Assembly (NCBI GenBank): GCA_934754425.1
Contig: CAKVIN010000002.1
Location: forward strand, 68,666 to 132,665
Length of the DNA: 64,000 nt
Reading direction: 5' to 3'
Source of the DNA: an uncultured Candidatus Melainabacteria bacterium
GTDB taxonomy: Bacteria > Cyanobacteriota > Vampirovibrionia > Gastranaerophilales > Gastranaerophilaceae
Shown here in pieces: positions 43,074 through 52,665 of this stretch. Every line of letters begins with the position of its first letter. The stretch's first letter is position 1. Position numbers and translations under genes: made by a program. The notes under the pieces are model-generated. The model had not been told where the DNA came from and made no database searches. It worked only from the letters and a program-made list of their open reading frames with translations.

Positions 43074-44668
43074 TTGATATTGATAAAATTAAACAAGCAA
43101 TTCTTTTAACTCAACAAGGGAAAATACAAGAAGCTAAAAATATTTATGAAAATATGCTAAAAACAAATCCGAATGACCCTAATTTATTGTCGGTCTTCGG
43201 ATTGTTTTATGTAAATATTGGTGAGTACCCTAAGGCCTGCGAAATTTTGACAAAAGCAGCAGAAAAGAACCCGAGTTTTGGTACTCTTTCTGCATTGGGT
43301 GTTGCAGAGCTCGAGTGTGGATATTTTGAAGACGCTGTTAAGTATTTAGAGAAATCTATTGAATTTGGACAAAATCCTGATATTTATAACAAGCTGATTT
43401 TATCTTTGTTTGAAATCCAGTCTTACAAAAAAGCAGTCGAATATGCAAATAAAATGTATGAAATTTATCCTGATGATGTTCGAGCTATAGCTAATAAAAT
43501 AAAAGCATTAACTCACGGTGGGAAGCTACTGGAAGCTGAAAAGCTTTGCGTAGAGTCGCTCAAAAAAAATCCTGATTCTGCTTCTTTATGGTTTCATTTA
43601 GGGTATTTGAAAGAATTAATTTATTGCGATGATAGACAAGCGAAAGAATGTTATAAAGCTGCAGCAGATTTAGGTGTAGATGAAGCTGATTACAATATAG
43701 CGGTGAGTGCACAAAAATTGGGCGAATATGAAGAAGCAGAAAGCTATTACAAAAAAATGCTTCAGAATTTTCCTGATGATATTAATACACAAACTTCTCT
43801 CGGTATGTGTTATTTAACTCAAAAGAAATTCCAAGAAGGATATGAACTGTATTTTAAACGTGATAAATCACATTTTAAAGATTTAGCCAAAAACTTGTGG
43901 CAACCCAATTCTATTTTAGATAATGAAATAAATATAATTTGTGATCAGGGTTTTGGTGATCATATTATGTTTTCTCGCTATTTGCCGTTTTTAGATGAAA
44001 GAAAAATTAATGTCGGCACAAGAGATGGTCTAAAATTACTTTTTCAAGCGAATTTTCCTAATATTAATTTCGTTAAATATGAAGATTTAAACCCGAATGT
44101 TCAAACAATATTTATAGCAGATTTACCATATGTATTAGGGAAAGATTTTTCAGAAATTCCATTTTCACAAGGTTATTTAAAATCAGAAACTGCAAATATT
44201 GAATCAGATAAATTAAAAGTTGGTTTTTGTTGGGAAGCCGGAAGTGCTGCTATTAGAACAATGATTAATCGAACTATAAATATCAGATTTTTTGAAAAAA
44301 TGCTTGATATGGATGAAATCCAAATTTATTCATTCCAAAAAGATGATACTTTGAATGGTAATGAAAGATATCCGCAAATGATAAATTTGGCAAAAGATTT
44401 TAAAGATTTCTCTGACACAGCTGCGGCTTTAAAAGCAATGGATGTGGTAGTGACAGTCGATACATCAGTCGCTCATTTAGCCGGAGCATTAGGAGTTAAA
44501 ACATTTTTGCTGCTTCCATATGCATCAGATTGGAGATGGTTTAGAGATACTAAAACTACACCTTGGTATGATAGTGTAGAAATTTTTAAACAAAAAGATT
44601 GCATAAGTTGGGAAACTGAAATTAATGAAATCGTTGAAAAGTTGAAATTAAAAGCAGAGAAAACTTAA
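43070..44668 (+). CDS. TPR protein with C-terminal glycosyltransferase-like domain
   Basis: Of 532 aa, the first 270 are about seven TPR units (NDPNLLSVFGLFYVNIGEYPKACEIL and others). The rest resembles the GT9/GT41-like domain seen in many bacterial TPR proteins: ICDQGFGDHIMFSRYLPFL, VGFCWEAGS, and VVTVDTSVAHLAGALGVKTFLLLPYASDWRW. Such proteins may glycosylate proteins or surface molecules. The start is the ATG inside the YggT stop (ATGA), so translation is coupled. Confidence 0.82.
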   Translation: MIDIDKIKQAILLTQQGKIQEAKNIYENMLKTNPNDPNLLSVFGLFYVNIGEYPKACEILTKAAEKNPSFGTLSALGVAELECGYFEDAVKYLEKSIEFGQNPDIYNKLILSLFEIQSYKKAVEYANKMYEIYPDDVRAIANKIKALTHGGKLLEAEKLCVESLKKNPDSASLWFHLGYLKELIYCDDRQAKECYKAAADLGVDEADYNIAVSAQKLGEYEEAESYYKKMLQNFPDDINTQTSLGMCYLTQKKFQEGYELYFKRDKSHFKDLAKNLWQPNSILDNEINIICDQGFGDHIMFSRYLPFLDERKINVGTRDGLKLLFQANFPNINFVKYEDLNPNVQTIFIADLPYVLGKDFSEIPFSQGYLKSETANIESDKLKVGFCWEAGSAAIRTMINRTINIRFFEKMLDMDEIQIYSFQKDDTLNGNERYPQMINLAKDFKDFSDTAAALKAMDVVVTVDTSVAHLAGALGVKTFLLLPYASDWRWFRDTKTTPWYDSVEIFKQKDCISWETEINEIVEKLKLKAEKT

Positions 44669-44702
44669 CTATTTCAAGTTTTCATGCTAAAATTACCCTA
44701 TG
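44665..44702 (+). promoter_or_regulatory. Leaderless promoter of dprA
   Basis: TTAACT (44665-44670, overlapping the stop codon of the TPR gene), a 17-base spacer, TAAAAT (44688-44693), six bases, then ATG at 44700. No Shine-Dalgarno. Confidence 0.7.
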
Positions 44703-45788
44703 AATAAAAAATATTGGGTTGCTTTTTCTGCTATTGATCAATTAGATTCAACTTTTATCCAACGACTTTACAATTACTTTGGAGATGTTGAAACAGCTTT
44801 TAATGCAACAAAAAGAGATTTAGAACAAATTGAAGGGTTATCTATTAAGAAAGCTGAAAATTTTCTTGAGAAAAGAAAAGGTATCAATCCTGATAAAGCT
44901 TTTGAAGAAGTTGAAAAACGTAATATTAAAATTCTTACGTTTGATGATAAAAATTATCCATATATGCTATCTCAAATTTCAAATCCACCAATGACACTTT
45001 ATTATAAAGGTGATTTGTTTGGATGTAATTTAGAACGCACAGTAGCTTTTGTAGGTTCAAGAAGGGCTAGCTTTAACGGTCGAGAAGGTGTTAAAAAGAT
45101 TATTAAAGATTTGGCAAACACAGATGTTTGTATTGTTTCAGGTTTAGCTTCCGGAATTGATGCTGTATCGCATGAGAGTGCAATATCATCTAATCTTAAA
45201 ACTATCGGTGTGATTGCAAGCGGATTCGATTATACTTATCCGAGCACAAACAGGCATTTGTATGAGCAAATTGAGAAATCATGCGGTGCTGTGGTTACAG
45301 AATATTTTCCAACTTTCGAACCGCTAAAATTCCGTTTTCCTCAAAGAAACAGAATCGTTACTGGTTTGTCATTTGGTACGGTAGTAGGTGAAGCAGCATT
45401 AAAAAGCGGAGCATTAATTTCAGCTAATCTTACACTTGAACAAGGGCGTGAGTTGATGTGTATTCCGGGGGCGATTAATAATGTAAACACAGAAGGTGTT
45501 TATAAATTAATTAAAGATGGTGCAACAATTGTTACTCAAGGCGACGATATTTTGAATGAATTAAATTGGGAAAGAAAAACAATTAAATCTATTGAAATTA
45601 AAGAAAATTCTTGTAAAACACCCGCACAAAAATTAATTTTTGATATAATAGGAATTGAGCCAAAGAGTTTTGATGAGATTCAAGGGCTTACGGAAATGGA
45701 TACAGAGAGTCTTCTAATGGAATTGACTATGATGGAATTAGAAGGTTTAATCGAAAAAACGGAAGGTGACAGGTATAAGAGAGTATGA
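44700..45788 (+). CDS. dprA: DNA-processing protein DprA
   Basis: DprA protects incoming single-stranded DNA and loads RecA during natural transformation. The 362-aa protein has a helix-hairpin-helix-like N-terminus, the Rossmann core FVGSRRASFNGREGV, SGLASGIDAVSHE, GVIASGFDYTYPSTN, and FPQRNRIVTGLS, then a C-terminal winged helix (SFDEIQGLTEMDTESLLMELTMMELEGLIE). Topoisomerase I follows with a 4-base overlap, a common arrangement. The prepilin cluster nearby would fit a competence apparatus, but that is inference. Confidence 0.95.
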   Translation: MNKKYWVAFSAIDQLDSTFIQRLYNYFGDVETAFNATKRDLEQIEGLSIKKAENFLEKRKGINPDKAFEEVEKRNIKILTFDDKNYPYMLSQISNPPMTLYYKGDLFGCNLERTVAFVGSRRASFNGREGVKKIIKDLANTDVCIVSGLASGIDAVSHESAISSNLKTIGVIASGFDYTYPSTNRHLYEQIEKSCGAVVTEYFPTFEPLKFRFPQRNRIVTGLSFGTVVGEAALKSGALISANLTLEQGRELMCIPGAINNVNTEGVYKLIKDGATIVTQGDDILNELNWERKTIKSIEIKENSCKTPAQKLIFDIIGIEPKSFDEIQGLTEMDTESLLMELTMMELEGLIEKTEGDRYKRV

Positions 45789-48106
45789 CAACAGCAGCTG
45801 CCGAAAAAAAGACTACAAAATCAAAAAAAGAAAGAGCTTTGGTAATAGTCGAGTCTCCTGCAAAATCTAAGACTATCAAAAAGATTTTGGGTGACAGTTT
45901 TCAGATTGAAGCTAGTTATGGTCATGTAAGAAATCTTCCTGATAATGTTCTCGGGTTTGATGTTAATGATGATTTTAAACCAACATATGTTGTGATTCCG
46001 GAAAAGAAAAAAGTTGTAACAAAATTGAACGATTTGGCAAAGCGTTCTGATAAAGTTTTTCTAGCTTCCGACCCCGACCGTGAAGGAGAAGCTATTGCGT
46101 GGCACGTAAGAGCACTTTTAGATATTCCTGATGATAGAGTTTATAGAATTGAGTTTAACGAAATTACTCCAAAGGCTGTAAAGTATGCAGTTGACCACCC
46201 TAGACAAATTGATATGGATAGAGTGCGTGCACAACAAACAAGACAGATTTTGGATAAGCTAGTAGGTTATAAATTATCACCTGTATTATGGAAACAGCTT
46301 GGTAATTATAGACTTTCTGCCGGAAGAGTTCAGTCTGTAGCTTTACGTATGATTTGCGAAAGAGAAGAAGAAATCGAAGCATTCGTACCAAAAGAATATT
46401 GGTCAATTCATACAATTATGGACAAAGACGGTAAACTTTTTGAAGCAGAAGTCAATAAATATAAGAATAAAAAAATCGAGATTAAAAACGAGGAAGAAGC
46501 AAACAAGATTAAAGAATTTTTGTTGAATCCTGAAACAGAATTTACTGTAGATAAAGTAACAAAAAAAGAAACAAAGAGAAAACCAACTGCACCATTTATA
46601 ACTTCAACATTACAACGAGCAGCAAGTTCAAAATTGGGCTTTGGAGTTTCTAAAACAATGCAGGTTGCTCAAAAGCTTTATGAAGGTATTGAAATTGACG
46701 GCACTCCGGTTGGTTTGATTACATATATGAGAACAGACTCTGTAAGAATTTCAGATGATGCTCACGAAATGGCTAAGAAATTTATTACAGATAATTATGG
46801 TGAGAAATATTATCCTTCAACTACAAATGTTTATGTAAAAGGGAAACAGAATGTTCAAGATGCACACGAAGCAATTAGGCCTTCTTATCCGGATAGAACA
46901 CCTGAAAGTATAAAAAAATATTTGACTCCTGATCAATATAAATTATATAAATTAATCTGGGATAAATTTATGTCATCTCAAATGGCTCCTGCAGAAATCG
47001 CAAATAAGACTATTGACATTAAAGCCGGTGATTACAATCTTAAAGCCGGAACCAGCAAAATTTTATTTGATGGTTTTTTAAAGCTTTATAATGATGCTGA
47101 AGAAGATGATAAAGAAGCTGATGCAAAAATTCCTGATTTAGAACAAGGTGATAAGGTTAAATGTAAAGAAATCAAACCTAAACAACATTTTACGCAACCG
47201 CCTCCACGTTATAATGAAGCTTCTTTGGTTAAAGCTTTGGAAGAACACGGAATAGGTCGTCCGTCCACTTATGCTACGATTATTACTGTTATTCAAACTA
47301 GAAAATATGTAGAAAAAAGGGATAAGGCACTTGTTCCAACTTTATTAGGCAGAACAGTTTGTAAACAACTTGTTGACCAGTTTGCTAATATAATGGACTA
47401 CAAATTTACTGCCGGCATGGAAGAAAAACTTGACCTTATTGCTGAAAATAAAGCTGTATGGAATGTTGTTTTAAAAGAATTTTATACTCCATTTATGGAG
47501 GTTGTTAATTCCGTAATGAAAACAGCACAAAGAGTTGTTATAGAAAGTGACAAAAAATGTCCAAAATGCGGTAAAGTTATGCTTGTAAAGACAAGTCGTT
47601 TTGGAACTCAATTTTTAGGTTGTTCAGGATATCCGGAGTGTAAAACTATTATTAACATTAATGACAGTGTGGAATTAGATAGTGTTAATGATGAAAATAA
47701 GCCACAAGAAGTTGTAAACGAAAAGTGTGAAAAATGTGGCGGCGAAATGATTATGAAAATTGGACCTTATGGTAAGTACTTAGAATGTAAAGAATGTAAA
47801 AACCGCAAAAAATACGTTCGGTCAACCGGTGTAAAATGTCCAAAATGTGGTGAAGGTACAATTATAGAAAAAAAATCTAAATACGGTAAAATCTTTTTCG
47901 GTTGTAATCGTTATCCGGAATGTTCTTATGCACTTTGGGATGAACCAACCGGAAATACATGTCCGGAATGTGGAGAATTATTGTTAAAGAAAAATACAAA
48001 AAACGGTTTGTTCGAAGTTTGTTCAAACAAAACCTGTTCGTTTAAACGAGCTATAGAAGAACCTTCAGAAGCGGCTGATAATAATTCTTCTGCATCAGAA
48101 GAATAA
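45785..48106 (+). CDS. topA: DNA topoisomerase I
   Basis: TopA relaxes negative supercoils. The 773-aa protein has the Toprim motif VIVESPAKSKTIKKIL, SDPDREGEAIAWH, the active-site GLITYMRTDS with Tyr near residue 314, and GIGRPSTYATII. The C-terminus has four C4 zinc modules (CPKCG, CEKCG, CPKCG, CPECG), all intact. Its ATGA overlap with dprA indicates coupled translation. Confidence 0.97.
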   Translation: MTTAAAEKKTTKSKKERALVIVESPAKSKTIKKILGDSFQIEASYGHVRNLPDNVLGFDVNDDFKPTYVVIPEKKKVVTKLNDLAKRSDKVFLASDPDREGEAIAWHVRALLDIPDDRVYRIEFNEITPKAVKYAVDHPRQIDMDRVRAQQTRQILDKLVGYKLSPVLWKQLGNYRLSAGRVQSVALRMICEREEEIEAFVPKEYWSIHTIMDKDGKLFEAEVNKYKNKKIEIKNEEEANKIKEFLLNPETEFTVDKVTKKETKRKPTAPFITSTLQRAASSKLGFGVSKTMQVAQKLYEGIEIDGTPVGLITYMRTDSVRISDDAHEMAKKFITDNYGEKYYPSTTNVYVKGKQNVQDAHEAIRPSYPDRTPESIKKYLTPDQYKLYKLIWDKFMSSQMAPAEIANKTIDIKAGDYNLKAGTSKILFDGFLKLYNDAEEDDKEADAKIPDLEQGDKVKCKEIKPKQHFTQPPPRYNEASLVKALEEHGIGRPSTYATIITVIQTRKYVEKRDKALVPTLLGRTVCKQLVDQFANIMDYKFTAGMEEKLDLIAENKAVWNVVLKEFYTPFMEVVNSVMKTAQRVVIESDKKCPKCGKVMLVKTSRFGTQFLGCSGYPECKTIININDSVELDSVNDENKPQEVVNEKCEKCGGEMIMKIGPYGKYLECKECKNRKKYVRSTGVKCPKCGEGTIIEKKSKYGKIFFGCNRYPECSYALWDEPTGNTCPECGELLLKKNTKNGLFEVCSNKTCSFKRAIEEPSEAADNNSSASEE

Positions 48107-48157
48107 ATATTCTTTCGTTGCTTTTAAGCTTAAGAATAAAGAATTTTTATAAAAAAA

Positions 48158-48191
48158 AACAAGTCCTCTTGTATAAGCGGACTTGTTCTTT
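48158..48191. terminator. Bidirectional terminator between topA and the prepilin operon
   Basis: AACAAGTCC and GGACTTGTT form a 9-bp stem around 12 bases. It is followed by CTTTT on the plus strand, and by a run of about ten T on the minus strand. It serves both convergent operons. Confidence 0.88.
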
Positions 48192-48208
48192 TAAATTTTT
48201 TATCTATT

Positions 48209-49264
48209 CTAATGACGATATTCATCAATAATGACGTCGCAAGATTCAACATCTTCAGTTGAACAATTTGTAGGCGAATCGCTTGCTACCGGCATCGGAG
48301 GAGCTAACGCATCCGAATCTTCCTCTGAGTCTTCAGGTGAAGGAGTGAGCGTAGAAAAATCTGGAAAATCTTTTACTATTAAACTGGATGTATTTAAAAC
48401 AGCTCTTATTGCATCATTCATTGTAAATGGAACATCAGGTGTAAAGTTATTAAGTACATTTACAGATGAACTATAAAAGCCCCAAGCTCTTGCTTTTGCT
48501 TGATAATAAGGTAATGATTGACGAGTTTGCACAACTCTGCTTTCACTATCAAAATAACTTACTCTAGCGGTCATGATATTAATATCATACTCCGGAATAC
48601 CAAGAGGACAAGTTAAACCATTTTCCAACAATGCAAATGCAAATACATCCGGCTCAATATTTGTTTTGGTACCGTTTGATTTTGTTTTTTCTGTATATAC
48701 TATACTATTTGGACCTTTATCACCATTTATATCAACATATACAAGATAAAATCTTAATCTTTTATTCGGATCACCATTTAAATTTCTATCAATAAGCCCT
48801 GAAATAAAATATTGCATTCCATTAGCAGTAGTAAATTGAGCTAAACCTTGTCTTGCTGACACTGCTGCATCATCTGCTGTCGCACTCAAGGACACGTTTG
48901 TCGCTAATTCATTCGCAAGATTAGTTGCAGAGCAAGAAGTTGAAGACGTATTTATAAACGCAGTCAAGCCTTCACACAATCGTTGTGTACCTGTGTCATT
49001 TGCAGCCGAATGTCTTAAAGGAGTCACTACCCCTGTTTTTTTATCAACAATATCAATAAAAGGATTAAACTCGTTTATCATTGCATTATAAAACGCTTTT
49101 TGAATAGTCATTAATGCATTTGAATAAAAATACTTATGAGCAGCTTTTTGTGCCGGCTTTATGTTAACCAATGCCATAGTAATACATACAGCAAGTATTG
49201 CTATAGCACAAAGGAGCTCTACTAAAGTAAATCCATATTTATAACTTGTTTTTTTGTTCATCAT
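48209..49264 (-). CDS. Prepilin-like protein, last gene of the pilin cluster
   Basis: The 351-aa protein has the type III prepilin cleavage site YGFTLVELLCAIAILAV after a basic leader. The C-terminal part contains YVDINGDKGPN, a motif shared with two neighbours and resembling calcium-binding pseudopilin ends, and finishes with a Pro/Ser/Glu-rich tail. Prepilins are cleaved and methylated by PilD and packed in a type IV pilus or type II secretion pseudopilus. No good Shine-Dalgarno before the ATG; either of two adjacent ATGs may be used. Confidence 0.85.
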   Translation of the reverse strand: MMNKKTSYKYGFTLVELLCAIAILAVCITMALVNIKPAQKAAHKYFYSNALMTIQKAFYNAMINEFNPFIDIVDKKTGVVTPLRHSAANDTGTQRLCEGLTAFINTSSTSCSATNLANELATNVSLSATADDAAVSARQGLAQFTTANGMQYFISGLIDRNLNGDPNKRLRFYLVYVDINGDKGPNSIVYTEKTKSNGTKTNIEPDVFAFALLENGLTCPLGIPEYDINIMTARVSYFDSESRVVQTRQSLPYYQAKARAWGFYSSSVNVLNNFTPDVPFTMNDAIRAVLNTSSLIVKDFPDFSTLTPSPEDSEEDSDALAPPMPVASDSPTNCSTEDVESCDVIIDEYRH

Positions 49265-49292
49265 TCACGCAATCTTTGTTTAATTTTACATA

Positions 49293-50009
49293 CTATTTTT
49301 TGGTACTATCATCTTTTGTGGTATCCTTAGCCTTATCATACCCCGCATCAATTCTTGCTTGAGAAGATTCAGGCTCTGCTTTGTTTCCAATATCTTTTTT
49401 AGTTAAATATTCGTGCTCAATAGTACCATTTGCTTCAACTCTACCATCTTGATAAACATTGATTGTAAATCTGTCCGGTTTCAAACATTTATCTTTATTA
49501 TACAAGCAATTTGGACCTTTATCGCCATTCACATCAACATAGAGAGGATAAGCTGCTGAGCTATCTGCAAATGTTGTTACAGGGAAAATCCAAACAATAC
49601 CGTCAGAAGTTGTCATAGTACCACTTGTTTCAGTACCATCCATTTTATCCAATTTAATCTCTGTACAAGAAACATTAGAGGAACTATTCAATTTTGCCGC
49701 CATCAATTCGCAGAATTTCTTTTCAGCAGCACCTGCCGCATTTCCACCATAATTCTTGCCTTTATATTTAACTTTTTCAGTATTACCAAAGAATTGTGCA
49801 GCATCAGTATCATCTAATTCAGGATATAAATCTTCGTCATTAACCAACTCTGATACCATTCTTTCTGTCAAATAGTATGCTTTTCTAAACATCAATAGCT
49901 CTTGATTCGGTTTGGCATTAAAGACAGCAGGAACAAGAACTACCGCCAAAACACCGACTATCGCCGTAGCTACAACAATTTCTGATAAAGTGAATCCATT
50001 TTTCTTCAT
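49293..50009 (-). CDS. Prepilin-like protein
   Basis: A 238-aa protein with leader MKKN and cleavage motif GFTLSEIVVATAIVGVLAV. Downstream it has YVDVNGDKGPN and four Cys. AGAAAGGT precedes the ATG. It lies 24 bases after the 697-aa prepilin gene. It is probably a minor pilin. Confidence 0.85.
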   Translation of the reverse strand: MKKNGFTLSEIVVATAIVGVLAVVLVPAVFNAKPNQELLMFRKAYYLTERMVSELVNDEDLYPELDDTDAAQFFGNTEKVKYKGKNYGGNAAGAAEKKFCELMAAKLNSSSNVSCTEIKLDKMDGTETSGTMTTSDGIVWIFPVTTFADSSAAYPLYVDVNGDKGPNCLYNKDKCLKPDRFTINVYQDGRVEANGTIEHEYLTKKDIGNKAEPESSQARIDAGYDKAKDTTKDDSTKK

Positions 50010-50033
50010 TATATGTTTACCTTTCTGTTTTTA

Positions 50034-52127
50034 TTACCAAGATATAATTATAACGCCCCTATTTCCTGCTTTAGCAGCATGAGTTGTTATATTTTCTTTC
50101 ATAGTACATAATTTATCCGGATTGACTTCATAATCAAGATTTCTTTTCACGGTTCTTCGATTATAATCATCCCAAACTGAGCTTTTCAATGAATATCTAC
50201 CCCTTGGCGCTGTGCAAGTGTCGATAATTTCGGTACCATTACCACCCTTACCGAAACCGGCTTCAATCATGACGGGGTTCAATATTTTGGTGAATACATT
50301 TGCGTATCTAAATTCAGATTCTCCGCCTTCGTTCACAACTTTATATTCCGAAGGTAATTTATCACTAACAGTACCATCGTCATTCAAATAATCAAAACCT
50401 GATTTAAAATGAGAAGTCCTACCGATATCATAAGTACCACCTTCAGCTTTCATAGTAAACGAACCACCATTACAAACAAGAGTAGTTGCTAAAGCTTCAT
50501 GCATACTGTTAAGTTGAGCCGGTGTCAAACTACCATTGCTTACTGCAGCACCGCCTTGAGGAATGTTAAACACGCAATCACCATCTAAATGTGGAACATA
50601 CGCAACAGTAGTGCTTGCACCTTTACCACCGTTTCCAAGCTCATAATTACGAACTTTCAAAATAGTTTCAGCCGTTAATGTTGGAATTTGATTAGAAGAT
50701 AAACTTCCGCCCATTCCGTAATCGCTATATTGCCTATTGAACCAAGTCTTGAAAGCACTATCAATTGCAATACCACTACCATCAGTACCATTAAGTTCAT
50801 TTTCGTCACTATTTTCATTAGCTCTAATTATAGAAAATCTGGCATAAGGACCGTTTCCTTCAAAAACCTCAAATCTGCCACCTTTTCCGCCGGTTGGCAA
50901 AGTTTTGTTTGTAAAACAAACACCATATGCGCAAATCGTATCATAGCTTAGAACATCATGGCCTTGTTTTCCAACATTCTTATCTGCCGGTTCTTTAAAT
51001 TCTTTTGTAATTGGACCACTCTGCCATACTCTTGGAGCACTACCCATAACAGATTTTATACCCCAAACGTGTGCATAGTTTGAAATATCACCCCCACTTA
51101 TACCTTCATAACCAATAAGGGATGTCAAATATCTTTCAATCTGGGAATCTCGTACTTCATTTTTTATCATACTTGTTCCACTTTTAGACCAGCCGACAAA
51201 ATCTATCAAGCCTCTTAAGTATAAACCATAACCTTTACCGCCTTTACCACCATATGATTTCATATCAATAGTGTTATAAGAATCAACTTCTGTCATGGAA
51301 CCAGATATATGATATGTATCCATAAGATAATATGCAAGTTGATCAAATGCTAAAGTAAAATAATTATCTGATATTTCATCAACCAAAAAATGACATTCAT
51401 AGCCATTTTCTGACCTACAATCAGGACTCGCAGCTCTTCCCTTTAAATGTTGGACCTCATCTGCAACTTGTTGCGCAACTCTTTGCTCTGTTGCATATCT
51501 AACTCTTCTACAAGTTAAATCTTCACCGGAAGGTTCGTCGAAATGCAAATACTTCCAATCATAATAATTTTCGTATGCACATTCACCCTCATATTTAAAT
51601 CTATATTTAATATTTTCATCAATTACCGGCATTTTTTCCTTTTTGACATCTCCGCCATCACCAGCATCAGTACCTTCTTTTACGATTGTGAATGGCATAC
51701 CTTTTAACATATATTTGAATTGAGCCGGAGAAAATTTTCTTATACCCTTTTCATCACCATAATACCCTCTATCTCTAGGGGCACCATCAATTCTAAATCC
51801 GGTATTAGCGGTTTCTTCTGTTTCAGAAACATTACTAAAATCAAATCCGCCGGCACCAGAGCCAACTAATTGGACTTTGTATAAACCAATTTTTCTAGGC
51901 GGTGTAAAAGAACAACCGTCACCACTATCAATAAGTCGATGTGAGTTGTAGATTTCATATCTATTGCCATAACAAACATACATTCCGTGTCTTACTTTTG
52001 ATGGAAGGTTTTTTGCTCTTTTTGTTATCAATGGAGTTGCCGCAGCCAAAATTAATGATATAAAGATAAAAAATACCATCAATTCTATTAATGTAAAACC
52101 TTTTTTTGTATTGTTATTATGAAACAT
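50034..52127 (-). CDS. Very large glycine-rich prepilin-like protein
   Basis: At 697 aa this is far longer than usual pilins. It has the leader and site KKGFTLIELMVFFIFISLILA, then HGMYVCYGNRYEIYN and CSFTPPRKIGLYKVQLVGSGAGG, a region shared with the two genes upstream. Glycine-rich loops (GGKGGKGYG, GGKGGRFE, GGKGAS, GKGGNG) are spread through the body. It ends GNRGVIIISW. The design suggests a pilus-tip adhesin. AAAGAGGA lies 6 bases before the ATG. Confidence 0.82.
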   Translation of the reverse strand: MFHNNNTKKGFTLIELMVFFIFISLILAAATPLITKRAKNLPSKVRHGMYVCYGNRYEIYNSHRLIDSGDGCSFTPPRKIGLYKVQLVGSGAGGFDFSNVSETEETANTGFRIDGAPRDRGYYGDEKGIRKFSPAQFKYMLKGMPFTIVKEGTDAGDGGDVKKEKMPVIDENIKYRFKYEGECAYENYYDWKYLHFDEPSGEDLTCRRVRYATEQRVAQQVADEVQHLKGRAASPDCRSENGYECHFLVDEISDNYFTLAFDQLAYYLMDTYHISGSMTEVDSYNTIDMKSYGGKGGKGYGLYLRGLIDFVGWSKSGTSMIKNEVRDSQIERYLTSLIGYEGISGGDISNYAHVWGIKSVMGSAPRVWQSGPITKEFKEPADKNVGKQGHDVLSYDTICAYGVCFTNKTLPTGGKGGRFEVFEGNGPYARFSIIRANENSDENELNGTDGSGIAIDSAFKTWFNRQYSDYGMGGSLSSNQIPTLTAETILKVRNYELGNGGKGASTTVAYVPHLDGDCVFNIPQGGAAVSNGSLTPAQLNSMHEALATTLVCNGGSFTMKAEGGTYDIGRTSHFKSGFDYLNDDGTVSDKLPSEYKVVNEGGESEFRYANVFTKILNPVMIEAGFGKGGNGTEIIDTCTAPRGRYSLKSSVWDDYNRRTVKRNLDYEVNPDKLCTMKENITTHAAKAGNRGVIIISW

Positions 52128-52164
52128 TAGAAATCCTCTTTATTCTGCTATTTTTCCAATTATT

Positions 52165-52665
52165 CTACCAGCCTATAAAAACACCCGATAAAACGGTACC
52201 GCCGGTATACATTTCAACTCCTGACGAGTATAAGGAATTAAAATAATCCCTCACTTCAGAACAAACTTCTTCATCCAAATGCAAAGTCATAGTTTCATAC
52301 GGGTCAAAAGAAGTGATTTGTACATCAGTTCCAACATTAAATGTCAATTGCTTATTAATATTTGGTTCATACCCTCTATAACATTTATTGCGTGTAGAAT
52401 TAACCGCAACTACGTTAAAGAAAGACGCACCAACCGGTGGGTTGAATTTACAACTCGTAACACTCGTATAAGGGGTTTCAATACCATCTTTATTGTATTT
52501 TTCCCAATACGTACCTCTGTAAACACATTCATAATATCCATGAATGTTTTCTTGTACTTTGGTTTTTGGCTTCACAGTTATTACTTTTGTAGCTACCGCA
52601 AAAAGTATAGAAATAATAGCCATTACAACAAGTGCTTCAACAAGTGAGAATCCTTTTTTTACCAT
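52165..52665 (-). CDS. Small prepilin-like protein
   Basis: A 166-aa protein, leader MVKK and GFSLVEALVVMAIISILFA. It has the HGYYECVYRG and CKFNPPVGASFF features of its big neighbours but a short body, ending in GVFIGW. GGAGG lies 12 bases before the ATG, inside the end of the upstream gene (7-base overlap). It looks like a shortened paralogue. Confidence 0.82.
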   Translation of the reverse strand: MVKKGFSLVEALVVMAIISILFAVATKVITVKPKTKVQENIHGYYECVYRGTYWEKYNKDGIETPYTSVTSCKFNPPVGASFFNVVAVNSTRNKCYRGYEPNINKQLTFNVGTDVQITSFDPYETMTLHLDEEVCSEVRDYFNSLYSSGVEMYTGGTVLSGVFIGW